This document shows, in pieces, positions 7,214-15,732 of a stretch of DNA of 64,000 nt (within the stretch, counting starts at the first letter, position 1; each line of letters opens with the position of its first letter). The notes under the pieces were generated by a model that saw nothing but the letters and a program-made list of their open reading frames with translations, did not search any database and was not told the origin of the DNA. Both the position numbers and the translations under genes were made by a program. This DNA comes from Bradyrhizobium lablabi (GTDB lineage: Bacteria; Pseudomonadota; Alphaproteobacteria; Rhizobiales; Xanthobacteraceae), in the NCBI RefSeq assembly GCF_900141755.1, contig NZ_LT670844.1, forward strand, positions 6,978,501-7,042,500, read 5' to 3'.

Positions 7214-9750
7214 GTGGATCCGTCGAGTTACCGTCGCAGGATGCTGTGGCGCTGCGGCTGCACCGCGAACTCGCCGCGATTTGGGGCACCGGGCCCGGAC
7301 TGCAGCGTCTTGCTGCTGTCAACCACTCCATCATCGGCCTGCGCATGATGATCACGTCGTTCGTGTTCTTCGCCATCGCCGGCGTGCTCGGCATGTTGAC
7401 CCGCGTGCAGCTCGCCACGCCGAAGGGGGATTTCATGGACCCCGAGACCTACAACCAGGTCTTCACCATGCACGGGTCGATGATGCTGTTCCTGTTCGCC
7501 ATCCCGATGGTGGAGAGCTTCGCGGTCTACCTCACCCCGAAGATTCTCGGCACGCGCGATTTCGCCTTCCCTCGGCTCACCGCTTACGGATACTGGTGCT
7601 ATCTGTTCGGCGGCACGATCCTGACTGTGGCGTTGATCGCCGGGGTCGCACCCAACGGCGGCTGGTTCATGTACACGCCGCTAAGCTCCAATGTGTATAC
7701 GCCGGGGGTCAACGCGGACGTCTGGCTGCTTGGCGTGACCTTCGTCGAGATCTCGGCGCTGTCGCTGGCCATGGAAATCGTCGTCTCGATCCTGAAGATG
7801 CGCGCGCCGGGCATGTCGCTCGACCGCATGCCGATCTTCGGCTGGTATATCCTGGTGACCGCCATGATGATGATCGTGGCCTTTCCGCCGCTGATCCTCG
7901 GCTCGATCCTGCTCGAAGTAGAACGCGCCTTCGGCCTACCCTTCTTCGACCCGACGCGTGGCGGCGATCCGCTCCTCTGGCAGCACCTGTTCTGGCTGTT
8001 CGGCCACCCGGACGTCTACATCATCTTCCTGCCCATGGCCGCCGTGCTGTCGACGATCATCCCGGTCTTCGCCAACCGACCGCTCGTGGGCTACCGGGCG
8101 ATCGTCGTCGCGATCATTGCGCTCGCCTTCTTGAGCTTCGGTATCTGGGTCCATCACATGTTCACCGTGGGCATCCCGCACCTCGCGCTCGCCTTCTTCT
8201 CGGTGGGCTCGGCGATCGTCGCGGTCCCGACCGCAGTGCAGATCTTTGCCTGGCTCGCCACGCTGGCGCACGGCAGGCCGCGCTGGGACGTGCCGATGCT
8301 CTACGTCTTCGGCTTCTTTTTCGTCTTTGTGCTGGGCGGCCTGACTGGCGTCATGGTCGCCATGGTGCCCTTCGACTGGCAGGCGCATGACACCTACTTC
8401 GTCGTCGCCCATATGCACTATGTGGTGGCCGGGGCCCTCGCTTTTCCCATGCTTGCGGCGTTCTACTACTGGCTACCGTTGTTGACAGGGCGGACCGCCG
8501 TGCACCGCCTGTCGGTACCTGCGTTCTGGCTGGTCTTCGTCGGCTTCAATCTGACTTTCTTCATGATGCACCTGACCGGTCTGCTTGGTATGCCCCGTCG
8601 CATCTATACCTATCAGGGCAATGAAGGCTGGGACTGGCTCAACCTGCTGTCCTCGGTCGGCGGGTTCGTCATGACAATCGGCTTCGCGCTGGTGGTGATC
8701 GACCTTATCGTGCAGCTCCGATACGGGCGTCGCGTGCGGCGCAATCCCTGGGGCTCGGCGACGCTGGAATGGGCCATGTCGATCCCGCCGGCACCCTATG
8801 CCTTCGCCTCGATTCCGCATCTAGCAAAAACAGGGACCGACGAGATCGCCCCCGGCGATCTCGGACTGTCGCTGGCGCGAGGCGAAGGCTATCTCGGCTT
8901 CACACGCAATGGCTGGCAGGAGACGCTGGGCGTGCACATGACATCCGGCGCGCCGGACCAACTGATCGTGCTGCCGCGCCCGACCTACCTTCCGCTTTGC
9001 ACCGCGCTCGCCACTGCGGCGGTGGTTCTGGCAATGCTGTTCAAATTTTACTTGCTGGCGCTCGCTTTGGCGCTGGTGACTGCCGGCATGTTCCTGTTCT
9101 CCGGGCACCGCGCCGGTCTCGCGCGCGACTATGGTCCAATGCCCGTCGGTCATGGCGTCGATGTGCCGCCTCATACCGAGGTGGCCGGCGCGCCACCGTG
9201 GTTGGCGTTGATCTGCACGCTGATCGCCGACGGCACCCTGTTCACATCGCTGCTGTTCGGGACCTTCTATCTTTGGATCGCAGCGCCGAATTGGCCGGCC
9301 GCGATCACACCCGAACCGAGCCGCATGCTCGCCCTCGTCGCCATCGCGGCTCTCGCCGTAGCCGCTGCGGCGGCGCATGGATCGCTGCGAGCGGTCGTCG
9401 CCGGTGGCGGGGCGAGCGGCTGGATTGGTCTTGCCGTGCTGGCGCTTCTGGCGGCCATCGCCGCGGCCGTCGGCTTAATCGTCGGTGTCACGCCGCATCC
9501 GCGCGAGCATGCGCTCGGCGCGACCGCGGCGGCACTGCTCGGCTATGTGGCTCTGCATGCCGGTATCGGCCTTCTCTTCCTCGTCAGCAACTTCTTGCGT
9601 CTCGGCGCCGGCTTCATTGCGCCCCGGCGGGTGCTGGATCTACGCCTCACGCGATTATGGCTCGACTACACGTTGGTCACAGGAGTCATTGCAATGGGCC
9701 TTGTTCTCGCTCTGCCCGCGCTCGTGTCGATACTGGGGGCCCGATCGTGA
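7210..9750 (+). CDS. Fused cytochrome c oxidase subunits I and III
   Basis: 846 residues from the ATG at 7210, coupled to coxB. Residues 1 to about 560 are subunit I with 12 helices and all metal ligands: heme-a His in FTMHGSMM, GHPDVYI (CuB His and cross-linking Tyr), the HH pair in VHHMFTVG, and HDTYFVVAHMHYVV (heme a3 and heme a His). Residues about 620-846 are a shortened subunit III with roughly five or six helices. The usual proton-channel Glu in GHPEVYI is Asp268 here. The enzyme reduces O2 to water and pumps protons. Single-chain CoxA-CoxC fusions occur in some Rhizobiales and Thermus-type oxidases. Confidence 0.92.
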   Translation: MSGSVELPSQDAVALRLHRELAAIWGTGPGLQRLAAVNHSIIGLRMMITSFVFFAIAGVLGMLTRVQLATPKGDFMDPETYNQVFTMHGSMMLFLFAIPMVESFAVYLTPKILGTRDFAFPRLTAYGYWCYLFGGTILTVALIAGVAPNGGWFMYTPLSSNVYTPGVNADVWLLGVTFVEISALSLAMEIVVSILKMRAPGMSLDRMPIFGWYILVTAMMMIVAFPPLILGSILLEVERAFGLPFFDPTRGGDPLLWQHLFWLFGHPDVYIIFLPMAAVLSTIIPVFANRPLVGYRAIVVAIIALAFLSFGIWVHHMFTVGIPHLALAFFSVGSAIVAVPTAVQIFAWLATLAHGRPRWDVPMLYVFGFFFVFVLGGLTGVMVAMVPFDWQAHDTYFVVAHMHYVVAGALAFPMLAAFYYWLPLLTGRTAVHRLSVPAFWLVFVGFNLTFFMMHLTGLLGMPRRIYTYQGNEGWDWLNLLSSVGGFVMTIGFALVVIDLIVQLRYGRRVRRNPWGSATLEWAMSIPPAPYAFASIPHLAKTGTDEIAPGDLGLSLARGEGYLGFTRNGWQETLGVHMTSGAPDQLIVLPRPTYLPLCTALATAAVVLAMLFKFYLLALALALVTAGMFLFSGHRAGLARDYGPMPVGHGVDVPPHTEVAGAPPWLALICTLIADGTLFTSLLFGTFYLWIAAPNWPAAITPEPSRMLALVAIAALAVAAAAAHGSLRAVVAGGGASGWIGLAVLALLAAIAAAVGLIVGVTPHPREHALGATAAALLGYVALHAGIGLLFLVSNFLRLGAGFIAPRRVLDLRLTRLWLDYTLVTGVIAMGLVLALPALVSILGARS

Positions 9751-10088
9751 GCGGTGAGCGTCCGGTACCGCCAAGGCACTTATGGTGGCTCGCGGCCGGC
9801 TTCTCCGTCTGGTGTAGTGCGCTGGTTGCTCTGTACGCCCTGCACGCTATCGGCTGCGCTTTTGCCTGGTCGGCCGGTTCGCTGCGGTTGGGCCTTGCCG
9901 TGGTACTCCTCGCGCATCTGGTGGTGATGGTCTGGATGTGGCGCGACATCGCCCGGGCTGGCCCTGACCCCGTTTTCGGCCTGACCGGTACGTTCCTGCA
10001 TTGGGCGGTCACCTGGACGCTCATCACCGCCCTCGTCGCCAGCGTGCTTACCCTCGTCCCACCCCTTCTGCTAACGATGTGCATGTGA
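9747..10088 (+). CDS. Small membrane subunit of the oxidase module
   Basis: 113 residues from a GTG that overlaps the stop of the coxA-coxC fusion. Three membrane helices are predicted (about residues 12-35, 45-65 and 83-108). There are no conserved metal ligands beyond scattered His. By size and position it may act like a subunit IV stabilising the oxidase, but no named family is recognised. It is the last gene before the tRNA-Thr end of the island. Confidence 0.6.
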   Translation: MSGERPVPPRHLWWLAAGFSVWCSALVALYALHAIGCAFAWSAGSLRLGLAVVLLAHLVVMVWMWRDIARAGPDPVFGLTGTFLHWAVTWTLITALVASVLTLVPPLLLTMCM

Positions 10089-10128
10089 TCGGCACGCGGT
10101 TATCCATCGTGCCCTTTCCATCAAACAG

Positions 10129-10169
10129 TTGGTGCCGGTTGAGAGGATTGAACTCCCGACCTTCGGTTT
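10129..10169 (-). repeat. att-like repeat inside tRNA-Thr
   Basis: This is the partner of the repeat at 2908-2948 (40 of 41 bases identical, same orientation). It covers the CCA tail through the 3' side of the anticodon arm of the intact tRNA-Thr. The two copies bound the 7.2-kb respiratory island. Confidence 0.85.
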
Positions 10170-10204
10170 ACAAAACCGCTGCTCTACCGCTGAGCTAAAC
10201 CGGC
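10130..10204 (-). tRNA. tRNA-Thr (anticodon UGU)
   Basis: 75 nt including an encoded CCA. The acceptor stem GCCGGTT pairs with AACCGGC. The D arm is GCTCAGCGGTAGAGC. The anticodon loop TTTGTAA carries anticodon TGT, with the invariant T33 before it. The T arm contains GTTCAATCC. It is intact and is the presumed integration target of the island to its left. Confidence 0.95.
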
Positions 10205-10414
10205 AAACGCTGTAATTTCGGAAAACCTGATCAGCGCTTGAAACTGTCTTGTCGCTTGTCCCGCCATCGCCGTCGACAGGGCAGGCGCGCCGTCAAATAC
10301 CAGACTTGTCCGGCAAGGGCTACTGCCGCGAAAGGGCGGAAAGGCTTATGCGAAGCCATCCGGCGGATGCTACATTTTAACCAAGAGAATCAAGCCCGGC
10401 TGGGGGGATGCGAC

Positions 10415-10708
10415 ATGGCGAACAGGCTAAGGTTGACGGCTGCATGCGTGCTATCGATGTCCTTCCTATCGGGATGGACCGCCGCCCGGGCGGCGGCTCC
10501 CGCCTTCTGCAAGCAATATGCGCAAGCCGCCCTCAACCAGGTGCGCGGCGGATTGGCAAATCCGCGCTGCGCCGGCAGCCTGCAGGGCGCCCGCTGGTCG
10601 ACAGACTTTGCCGTTCACTATGAGTGGTGTCTCGGCGCTTCCTTCGGCGCTGCCGGCACCGAGCGCGATGCGCGGACGCAGTTTTTGAGAAGCTGCACCG
10701 GCAGATGA
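10415..10708 (+). CDS. Small secreted Cys-containing protein
   Basis: 97 residues from the ATG at 10415. A signal peptide (about 1-28, ending ARAAA) precedes a mature domain with four Cys (FCKQYA, PRCAGS, EWCLG, RSCTG) likely to form two disulfides. Trp and Tyr residues around DFAVHYEWC are reminiscent of small periplasmic proteins frequent in Bradyrhizobium. Function unknown. Two hairpins follow the stop codon. Confidence 0.6.
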   Translation: MANRLRLTAACVLSMSFLSGWTAARAAAPAFCKQYAQAALNQVRGGLANPRCAGSLQGARWSTDFAVHYEWCLGASFGAAGTERDARTQFLRSCTGR

Positions 10709-10727
10709 TCGGGTCCATTATATGTGA

Positions 10728-10775
10728 ATGAGGCGGCCTTGCAGCCGCCTCATCCGGGTTCACTGCACCCGGATT
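10728..10775. terminator. Two hairpins between convergent genes
   Basis: ATGAGGCGGC and GCCGCCTCAT pair across a six-base loop (10728-10753). Immediately after, ATCCGGGT and ACCCGGAT pair and are followed by TTTTATT. The second is a good intrinsic terminator for the plus-strand gene; the pair also separates it from the minus-strand gene ending at 10776. Confidence 0.75.
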
Positions 10776-11189
10776 TTATTGGCAGAGATGCCGGCGGCCG
10801 TCTTCGCCCTTGAACCAAGTACCGGGCTGGCAGACGAAACCGTTACGTTCGGCATAGCTCTGACTGGGCCAGCCGCTGTAATAGCCGCCGTTGTAGTATG
10901 CGTATGAATCGCCCCTGAAAGGCGCGGTAGCAATCGCGCCTGCGGTGCCAACCGCGGCGCCCGCGGTATCGATCGCGCCGCCTACGACGCCGGGAGCGTG
11001 TCGAGAGGCGGCCCGGCGCTGATAGTCGCCAGTGTAGGGATTGTTCGGTCCCTTGTTCTGGCAATTGGCGTTTGGGTAGTACTGCGCGCAATAGCCGGGA
11101 TTATAGATCACCTGCTGCGCCATGGCGGGACCGGCCAGCGCGGATGAAAGAACCACCGCCGTAGCGCCAAGGAGTCCGAGTTTGATCAT
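10776..11189 (-). CDS. Secreted Tyr/Gly-rich hypothetical protein
   Basis: 137 residues. A signal peptide (1-24, AMAQ cleavage) is followed by a Cys/Tyr/Asn-rich stretch (YCAQYYPNANCQ), a hydrophobic Gly/Ala-rich helix (GAAVGTAGAIATAPF) and a C-terminal domain ending with CQPGTWFKGEDGRRHLCQ. The two C-terminal Cys likely pair. The Gly-Ala helix resembles glycine-zipper segments. Many copies of such proteins occur in Bradyrhizobium; role unknown. Confidence 0.65.
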   Translation of the reverse strand: MIKLGLLGATAVVLSSALAGPAMAQQVIYNPGYCAQYYPNANCQNKGPNNPYTGDYQRRAASRHAPGVVGGAIDTAGAAVGTAGAIATAPFRGDSYAYYNGGYYSGWPSQSYAERNGFVCQPGTWFKGEDGRRHLCQ

Positions 11190-11378
11190 GCATCTCTCCC
11201 TTCTAGTGACCTAAACCTAAGCGCGCAGTCGAACCGACGTTCCACTATTTCTCATGCGCCGTTTCAAACAGATGTGATGTTCCGAAAACGAGCAGCGAAT
11301 GTTCCGAATCCGGGTTGTGCTCACTTCAAGGCGGTGTGAAGTTCCCCTTCTAGCCCAAGGAAGTGAGACCACCCGCCG

Positions 11379-12107
11379 ATGCAAACACGTGATATCGACT
11401 ACCGCCATGAGGCGACCAATCTGCGCGGATATCTCACCTTCGACGACAAGGTTTCGGCGCGGCGGCCCGGCGTGCTGGTGTTTCACGAGGGATTGGGCCT
11501 CGGCGATTTCGAGATGGCGCGGGCGCGTAGGCTGGCGGAGCTCGGCTATGTGGCGTTCGCTGCCGACATGTACGGCGACCGCCGGCGGGCGCGCAATCTG
11601 CAGGAGGTCGCCACACTGGTAGGCGATATTCGGAATCGGCCGGAACTGATGCGCGCCCGTGGCCGCGCTGCGCTGGCGGCGCTGGCAGGATTGCCGCAGG
11701 TCGATGCGACGAGACTGGCGGCGATCGGCTTCTGCTTCGGCGGTGCGGTGGTGCTCGAGCTCGCGCGCGATAGCGCCGATCTCAAAGCCGTGGTCAGCTT
11801 CCATGGTGTCCTCACCACCCAAGCGCCGGCGGTTGCCGGAAGCGTGAAGGCCAGCGTGCTGGTTTGCACCGGAGCCGACGATCCGCTGGCGCCGCCGGAG
11901 CAGGTCAGGGCGTTCGAGGACGAAATGCGCGCGGCCGACGTGCGGGACTGGCAGGTCATCCGTTACGGCAATGCCCTGCATGGCTTTACCAATCCGGCGG
12001 CCGATGGTTCGATGATGCGCACCGCGCTGTACAATGAACAGGCCGACCGCCGCTCCTGGGCCTCGATGCGGAGCCTGTTGGATGAAGCGTTTGGCGCGCC
12101 GGTCTGA
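11379..12107 (+). CDS. Dienelactone hydrolase family protein (cytosolic)
   Basis: 242 residues, no signal peptide. The Cys nucleophile lies in GFCFGGA (about residues 114-120), with Asp in ADDPLAPP and His in ALHGFTNP completing the Cys-Asp-His triad of true dienelactone hydrolases. These open cyclic lactones such as dienelactone in aromatic degradation, but many family members have other substrates. The gene is 15 bases upstream of the metal transporter gene on the same strand, so they may be cotranscribed. Confidence 0.85.
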   Translation: MQTRDIDYRHEATNLRGYLTFDDKVSARRPGVLVFHEGLGLGDFEMARARRLAELGYVAFAADMYGDRRRARNLQEVATLVGDIRNRPELMRARGRAALAALAGLPQVDATRLAAIGFCFGGAVVLELARDSADLKAVVSFHGVLTTQAPAVAGSVKASVLVCTGADDPLAPPEQVRAFEDEMRAADVRDWQVIRYGNALHGFTNPAADGSMMRTALYNEQADRRSWASMRSLLDEAFGAPV

Positions 12108-12122
12108 GAGAGCAGGGGACAC

Positions 12123-12818
12123 ATGTTCGGAATTCTGGGCCTCGGTTTCCTCCTCGGCATGCAGCACGCGCTTGAGGCCGACCATATCGCCGCGGTGTCC
12201 TCGATCGCCGCACGGCGCACCCAGGTCGGCGACATCGTCAAGCACGGCCTGACCTGGGGGCTCGGCCATACCCTGACGCTGTTCGTCTTCGCCGGCGCTG
12301 CGATCCTGCTCGGGCACACGATTCCCGAACATCTCGCGCGGCCGCTCGAGGCCGGCGTCGGCATCATGCTGGTCGGTCTCGGCGCGCATGTGCTGTGGCG
12401 GCTGTGGCGCGACCGCGTGCATTTTCACAGCCACGGCCATGGCGACGGCACCGTCCACATCCATGCCCATAGCCATGCCGGCGAAACGCTGCCACATGCC
12501 CGCGCGCCGCACAGCCACGCGCACGGCTTTCGCTGGCGCACGCTGCTGGTCGGATTGATGCACGGCATGGCAGGCTCAGCGGCACTTTTGGTGCTTGCGG
12601 TATCGCAGGCCTCCAGCGCCGCCGTTGGACTTGGCTATGTCGCGCTGTTCGGGATCGGCTCGATGATCGGGATGGGGGCGCTGTCGACAGTGATCGCGGT
12701 GCCGATCACGCTGTCCGCGCGCTGGCTCACCCGCCTCAACAGCGGCCTGCAGGGCATCGTCGGCGTCGTCACCATCGCGATCGGAGTCACGACGATCGTC
12801 AAAACGGTGTTCGCATAG
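12123..12818 (+). CDS. NicO/UreH-like nickel or cobalt transporter
   Basis: 231 residues with about six membrane helices. Helix 1 carries GMQHALEADHIAAV, matching the HX4DH nickel-binding signature of NiCoT/NicO proteins. A central cytosolic loop (about residues 101-136) is very rich in His (HFHSHGHG, HIHAHSHAG), suited to binding Ni2+ or Co2+. A second half has GLMHGMAGSAAL. It would move nickel or cobalt across the inner membrane. No urease or hydrogenase gene is in the window, so the client is unknown. Confidence 0.85.
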   Translation: MFGILGLGFLLGMQHALEADHIAAVSSIAARRTQVGDIVKHGLTWGLGHTLTLFVFAGAAILLGHTIPEHLARPLEAGVGIMLVGLGAHVLWRLWRDRVHFHSHGHGDGTVHIHAHSHAGETLPHARAPHSHAHGFRWRTLLVGLMHGMAGSAALLVLAVSQASSAAVGLGYVALFGIGSMIGMGALSTVIAVPITLSARWLTRLNSGLQGIVGVVTIAIGVTTIVKTVFA

Positions 12819-12978
12819 GCGTGCCGCCGGCGGCGTTAACGGTTCCGTTATCTTAAACGCTAGCAATTGAGCGGGCCCAAATCCTTGCACGTTAGCCTTA
12901 CCGGCAGTTTGCGCCGCGGCCTTAACCCTTCCGCTCGCGCGTTCGGATAGGTTGCGCTGGAAATTGGGACCCGAAACC

Positions 12979-13458
12979 ATGCGCCGCGGGATAGCACTGG
13001 CCATTTTGATCGGAACGACGCTACCGGCCTGTGCCGGCGGCGGCTTCGATATCGTCATACCCGGCCGTCCCGGCGTGCCCATCATCATTAACGGCATCGA
13101 TGCGTCCTACGCCGTCATCGAAGGCGAATGGGGCCTCGGCAAGAACGAGCAAGTGCAGCCGACGATCTATGGCGGCCGCTATGTCGATTCGGTGCCGAAC
13201 GTCGGTCATTACTATCCGAGCCTCGGTCATCAGCCGGGCTACGGCCGTCTCGAAATCGAACCGCCGGCCAACCGCCGGCTGCCGCAGCCCGCGGAGAGTT
13301 TTCATCAATCATGGTCGGCGCAATCGACCCCGCAGCCGGCGCAGCCCGAAGTACCCTTTTATCCGCCCCCTGTTATCCTCGCCCCGCAAGGCGGAGAAGA
13401 TTTCGCACGGCCGCCGCAGAATTTTGATCATCGCAACATCAGGAAATTTCCTCACTAA
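12979..13458 (+). CDS. Secreted Pro-rich hypothetical protein
   Basis: 159 residues from MRRGIALA; an ATG nine codons earlier at 12952 is also possible. The signal peptide ends near ACAGG. The mature part has a conserved-looking segment with VIEGEWGLGKNEQVQPTIYGG and then a Pro/Gln-rich disordered tail. Position 40 bases before another secreted protein on the same strand suggests cotranscription. Function unknown. Confidence 0.6.
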   Translation: MRRGIALAILIGTTLPACAGGGFDIVIPGRPGVPIIINGIDASYAVIEGEWGLGKNEQVQPTIYGGRYVDSVPNVGHYYPSLGHQPGYGRLEIEPPANRRLPQPAESFHQSWSAQSTPQPAQPEVPFYPPPVILAPQGGEDFARPPQNFDHRNIRKFPH

Positions 13459-13498
13459 CTCAACGCCAACAAAAAGCAGTTCCACAGGAGAGAGAGTA

Positions 13499-13990
13499 AT
13501 GCGTCAGATGATTTCAGGATTGGTAGCGGCGGTTGCCGTTGTCAGCGCCAGCGCCGTGCCGGCGATGGCGTGTGGCGGCGGACTGTTCGGTTCGTGCTCG
13601 CCGTGCGGAGCCTATGTCAGCCCGTGCGCGCAGCCCGAGGTTTACGTCGCCCCGGTCGCGCCGGTCTATAGCTATAGCTACTCCGGCTGCAACAGCTGCG
13701 GCGGGGCCTATGAGCGGCTGCCCGATCCGGTGGATCAATATCAGACCTATACGAGCCCGGTGCATCAGTATTACTACGTCAACCAGGGCCCGACCTATGG
13801 CGGTCCCGGCAACTTCGCGCCCTATCCCGTCTATCGGGAGAGCGAAGGCCCCTCGGTCTACGGCTATCCCCATTATCATCGCTGGCATCACCGCTATCAC
13901 AGCTATCGCTACGGCTACGCCCCCCGCTACAGCTATCACGCCGCCGCGCCGTATTACTATGGTCATCGCGTGCTGCGCCGCTATTACTAA
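13499..13990 (+). CDS. Secreted Tyr/His-rich protein
   Basis: 163 residues. A signal peptide (1-25, AMAC) leads into a Cys-Gly-rich start (CGGGLFGSCSPCGAY) and a mature chain with very high Tyr, His and Pro content, including HRWHHRYHSYRYGY near residue 135. There are no folded-domain motifs. Such chains are surface or periplasmic in Rhizobiales. The start has GGAGAGAG upstream. Function unknown. Confidence 0.65.
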   Translation: MRQMISGLVAAVAVVSASAVPAMACGGGLFGSCSPCGAYVSPCAQPEVYVAPVAPVYSYSYSGCNSCGGAYERLPDPVDQYQTYTSPVHQYYYVNQGPTYGGPGNFAPYPVYRESEGPSVYGYPHYHRWHHRYHSYRYGYAPRYSYHAAAPYYYGHRVLRRYY

Positions 13991-14005
13991 TCGAAGTCTT
14001 TTTTG

Positions 14006-14079
14006 GAGCATGATCTCCGCGCAAACGCTTCGCGTTTGTCGCGAGGGAAAACCGGTTCCCACTTTTCCGGATCATGCTC
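14006..14079. repeat. REP-like palindromic element
   Basis: The ends GAGCATGATC and GATCATGCTC are perfect inverted repeats. An internal hairpin (AAACGC-TTC-GCGTTT) and an ACCGGTT centre lie between them. I recognise this unit as a multicopy intergenic element of Bradyrhizobium and relatives. It sits between convergent genes. Confidence 0.75.
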
Positions 14080-14122
14080 TAACGCAAGACATCAGCGCCC
14101 GTTCGCATCATGCGAGCGGGCG

Positions 14123-14956
14123 TCATCTTTTGCCCATCAGGCCGAGCCGGCTCGAGCCGATATAGAGCGCGAGCACCGCGGCGTTCGAGACGTTGAGGCT
14201 CTTGATTTCGCCGGGCATGTCGAGCCGCGCCACCACGCTGCAGGTCTCACGCGTCAATTGCCGCAAGCCCTTGCCTTCGGCGCCGAGCACCAGCGCCAGC
14301 GGCTCGCGCAGCGCAACCTCGCCGAGATCCTCGCTGCCCTCACTGTCGAGCCCGACCGTCATAAAACCCTGGTCGTTCAGTTCGGTCAGCGCGCGGGCGA
14401 GATTTTGCACGGTGACCAGCGGCACCAGCTCCAGCGCTCCGGAGGCGGATTTCGCCAACACCCCGGTCGCCTCCGGCGAGTGCCGCGCGGTGGTGACGAT
14501 GGCCTTGACCGCGAACGCCGCCGCCGAGCGCATGATGGCGCCGACATTGTGCGGATCGGTGATCTGGTCGAGCACCAGTACGATGCCCTCCTGGGTGAGC
14601 GTATCGATATCCGGCGAGGGCAGGGGATCGGCCTCCGCCAACAGCCCCTGATGCACCGCGTCCGGCCCGAGCCGCTGGTCGATCAGGGCCGGCCGCACGA
14701 TTTCCGGCGTCACGCGGGTATCGATATGCTCGTCGGCGAGCCGCCGGGCGGCGTTTTCGGTGAGCATCAATTTGCGGATATGCCGCTCGGGGTTGGCGAG
14801 CGCCGCCGCCACCGTATGCCAGCCATAGAGAATGGCCGGCCCGTCCGGGCTTTGCTCGCGACCGCGCCAGGGGCCCCGGCGGCCGGATTCGCGGCCTCCG
14901 CCGGGGGCTTTGGCGCCGCCGCGCCGGAATTTTGGCTTTCGATCGCGATCGTTCAT
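14123..14956 (-). CDS. rlmB: 23S rRNA 2'-O-methyltransferase, TrmH/SpoU family
   Basis: 277 residues. A basic, Gly/Arg-rich N-terminal extension (about 1-35) precedes the substrate-binding domain (YGWHTVAAAL..) and the knotted SPOUT methyltransferase domain with motifs VLDQITDPHNVGAIMRSA (motif 1), LVLGAEGKGL (motif 2) and LNVSNAAVLALYIGS (motif 3). It matches RlmB, which methylates G2251 in the peptidyl-transferase loop of 23S rRNA using SAM. The gene lies just upstream of the divergent tRNA-Tyr. Confidence 0.9.
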   Translation of the reverse strand: MNDRDRKPKFRRGGAKAPGGGRESGRRGPWRGREQSPDGPAILYGWHTVAAALANPERHIRKLMLTENAARRLADEHIDTRVTPEIVRPALIDQRLGPDAVHQGLLAEADPLPSPDIDTLTQEGIVLVLDQITDPHNVGAIMRSAAAFAVKAIVTTARHSPEATGVLAKSASGALELVPLVTVQNLARALTELNDQGFMTVGLDSEGSEDLGEVALREPLALVLGAEGKGLRQLTRETCSVVARLDMPGEIKSLNVSNAAVLALYIGSSRLGLMGKR

Positions 14957-15157
14957 GGCAGGCTTGTGTCATGGGTTCCGAATAATGGCAATTTGGGCCC
15001 TTTCGGCCGCGTATTAGCCGCCGGCCTTGGTTGACTTTGCAGGGCTGCTTCGCCCATAAACGCGCCCGACCGGGAGCCCGAGCGGGTCCTTAGGTTTTCA
15101 GCGTCATCCATGGCCTGATCTCCGCGATTTCGGCGGTGGGTTATGATGCTGTTGAGC

Positions 15158-15243
15158 GGGGGAGTGTCCCGAGTGGCAAAGGGAGCTGACTGTAAATCAG
15201 CCGCCTTATGGCTTCGAAGGTTCGAGTCCTTCCTCCCCCACCA
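15158..15243 (+). tRNA. tRNA-Tyr (anticodon GUA)
   Basis: 86 nt with encoded CCA. The acceptor GGGGGAG pairs with CTCCCCC. The anticodon stem-loop GACTGTAAATC carries GTA. The long variable arm (CCGCCTTATGGCTTCG) marks a class II tRNA, and the T arm has GTTCGAGTCC. Confidence 0.95.
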
Positions 15244-15315
15244 GCCTTCGCTCGCTTCGCGAGCTACGGCTGGGCAAGCCAGCCCGGCTTTCTCGTAGCG
15301 AATGAGCGAAGGCTG
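15242..15315. repeat. Inverted-repeat element abutting tRNA-Tyr
   Basis: CAGCCTTCGCTC at 15242-15253 is the exact reverse complement of 15304-15315. Inside are further nested complementary segments (TTCGCGAGCTACG versus CGTAGCG). It overlaps the tRNA's CCA end by two bases. It is probably a palindromic multicopy element and may also serve as a terminator. Confidence 0.55.
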
Positions 15316-15535
15316 CCGCGCCGAAGCCAACGGCGAAGGCGGGCTGTTTGGTCGCGCAAGCTCTTACTGCGCGCGATTCAAACGCTTAAGCTTCATCGCT
15401 GTTTCGTCTCAACCCCGGCCACGAAACACTCCGGAAACACGAAAGTTCCGGCCGCGCTTGAACGCGCCGCTTTGGCCTTACGACTGATGAGCAGAACGCG
15501 AGAAAATTGCGCCAAATCATACAGCGGAGACGGTC

Positions 15536-15724
15536 ATGTTACGCAAGCCAGCCACCATCATCAGCGATCGCACGCGGGCGCCTGCGTCATCCCAGGCGGG
15601 CGACTGGCACGACGCGACCGGCCATCACCGTTACTACGGCAGCTCGGCCTATAATGGCGGCGAGCAAATCGTCGCCACCCGCCGCGGCGCGCGCCCGAAA
15701 TCGATCAACCCGGTCGGTTTCTGA
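15536..15724 (+). CDS. Small basic hypothetical protein
   Basis: 62 residues, MLRKPATIIS at the start, with GGAGA upstream. There is no signal peptide or membrane helix. The C-terminus is basic (RRGARPKS). Gly/Tyr/His residues cluster in the middle (HHRYYGSSAYNGG). Function unknown. Confidence 0.5.
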   Translation: MLRKPATIISDRTRAPASSQAGDWHDATGHHRYYGSSAYNGGEQIVATRRGARPKSINPVGF

Positions 15725-15732
15725 TCGCGATT

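Noticed and set aside
11217..12563. Long minus-strand reading frame of 448 codons opposite the dienelactone hydrolase and NicO genes
   Set aside because: It covers two well-supported plus-strand genes and has His/Arg/Gln-rich composition without any domain; it is a high-GC antisense shadow.
13533..14165. 210-codon plus-strand frame overlapping the Tyr/His-rich secreted protein
   Set aside because: It is an Ile/Thr/Ala-rich shifted frame of a repeat-like gene and has no ribosome site.
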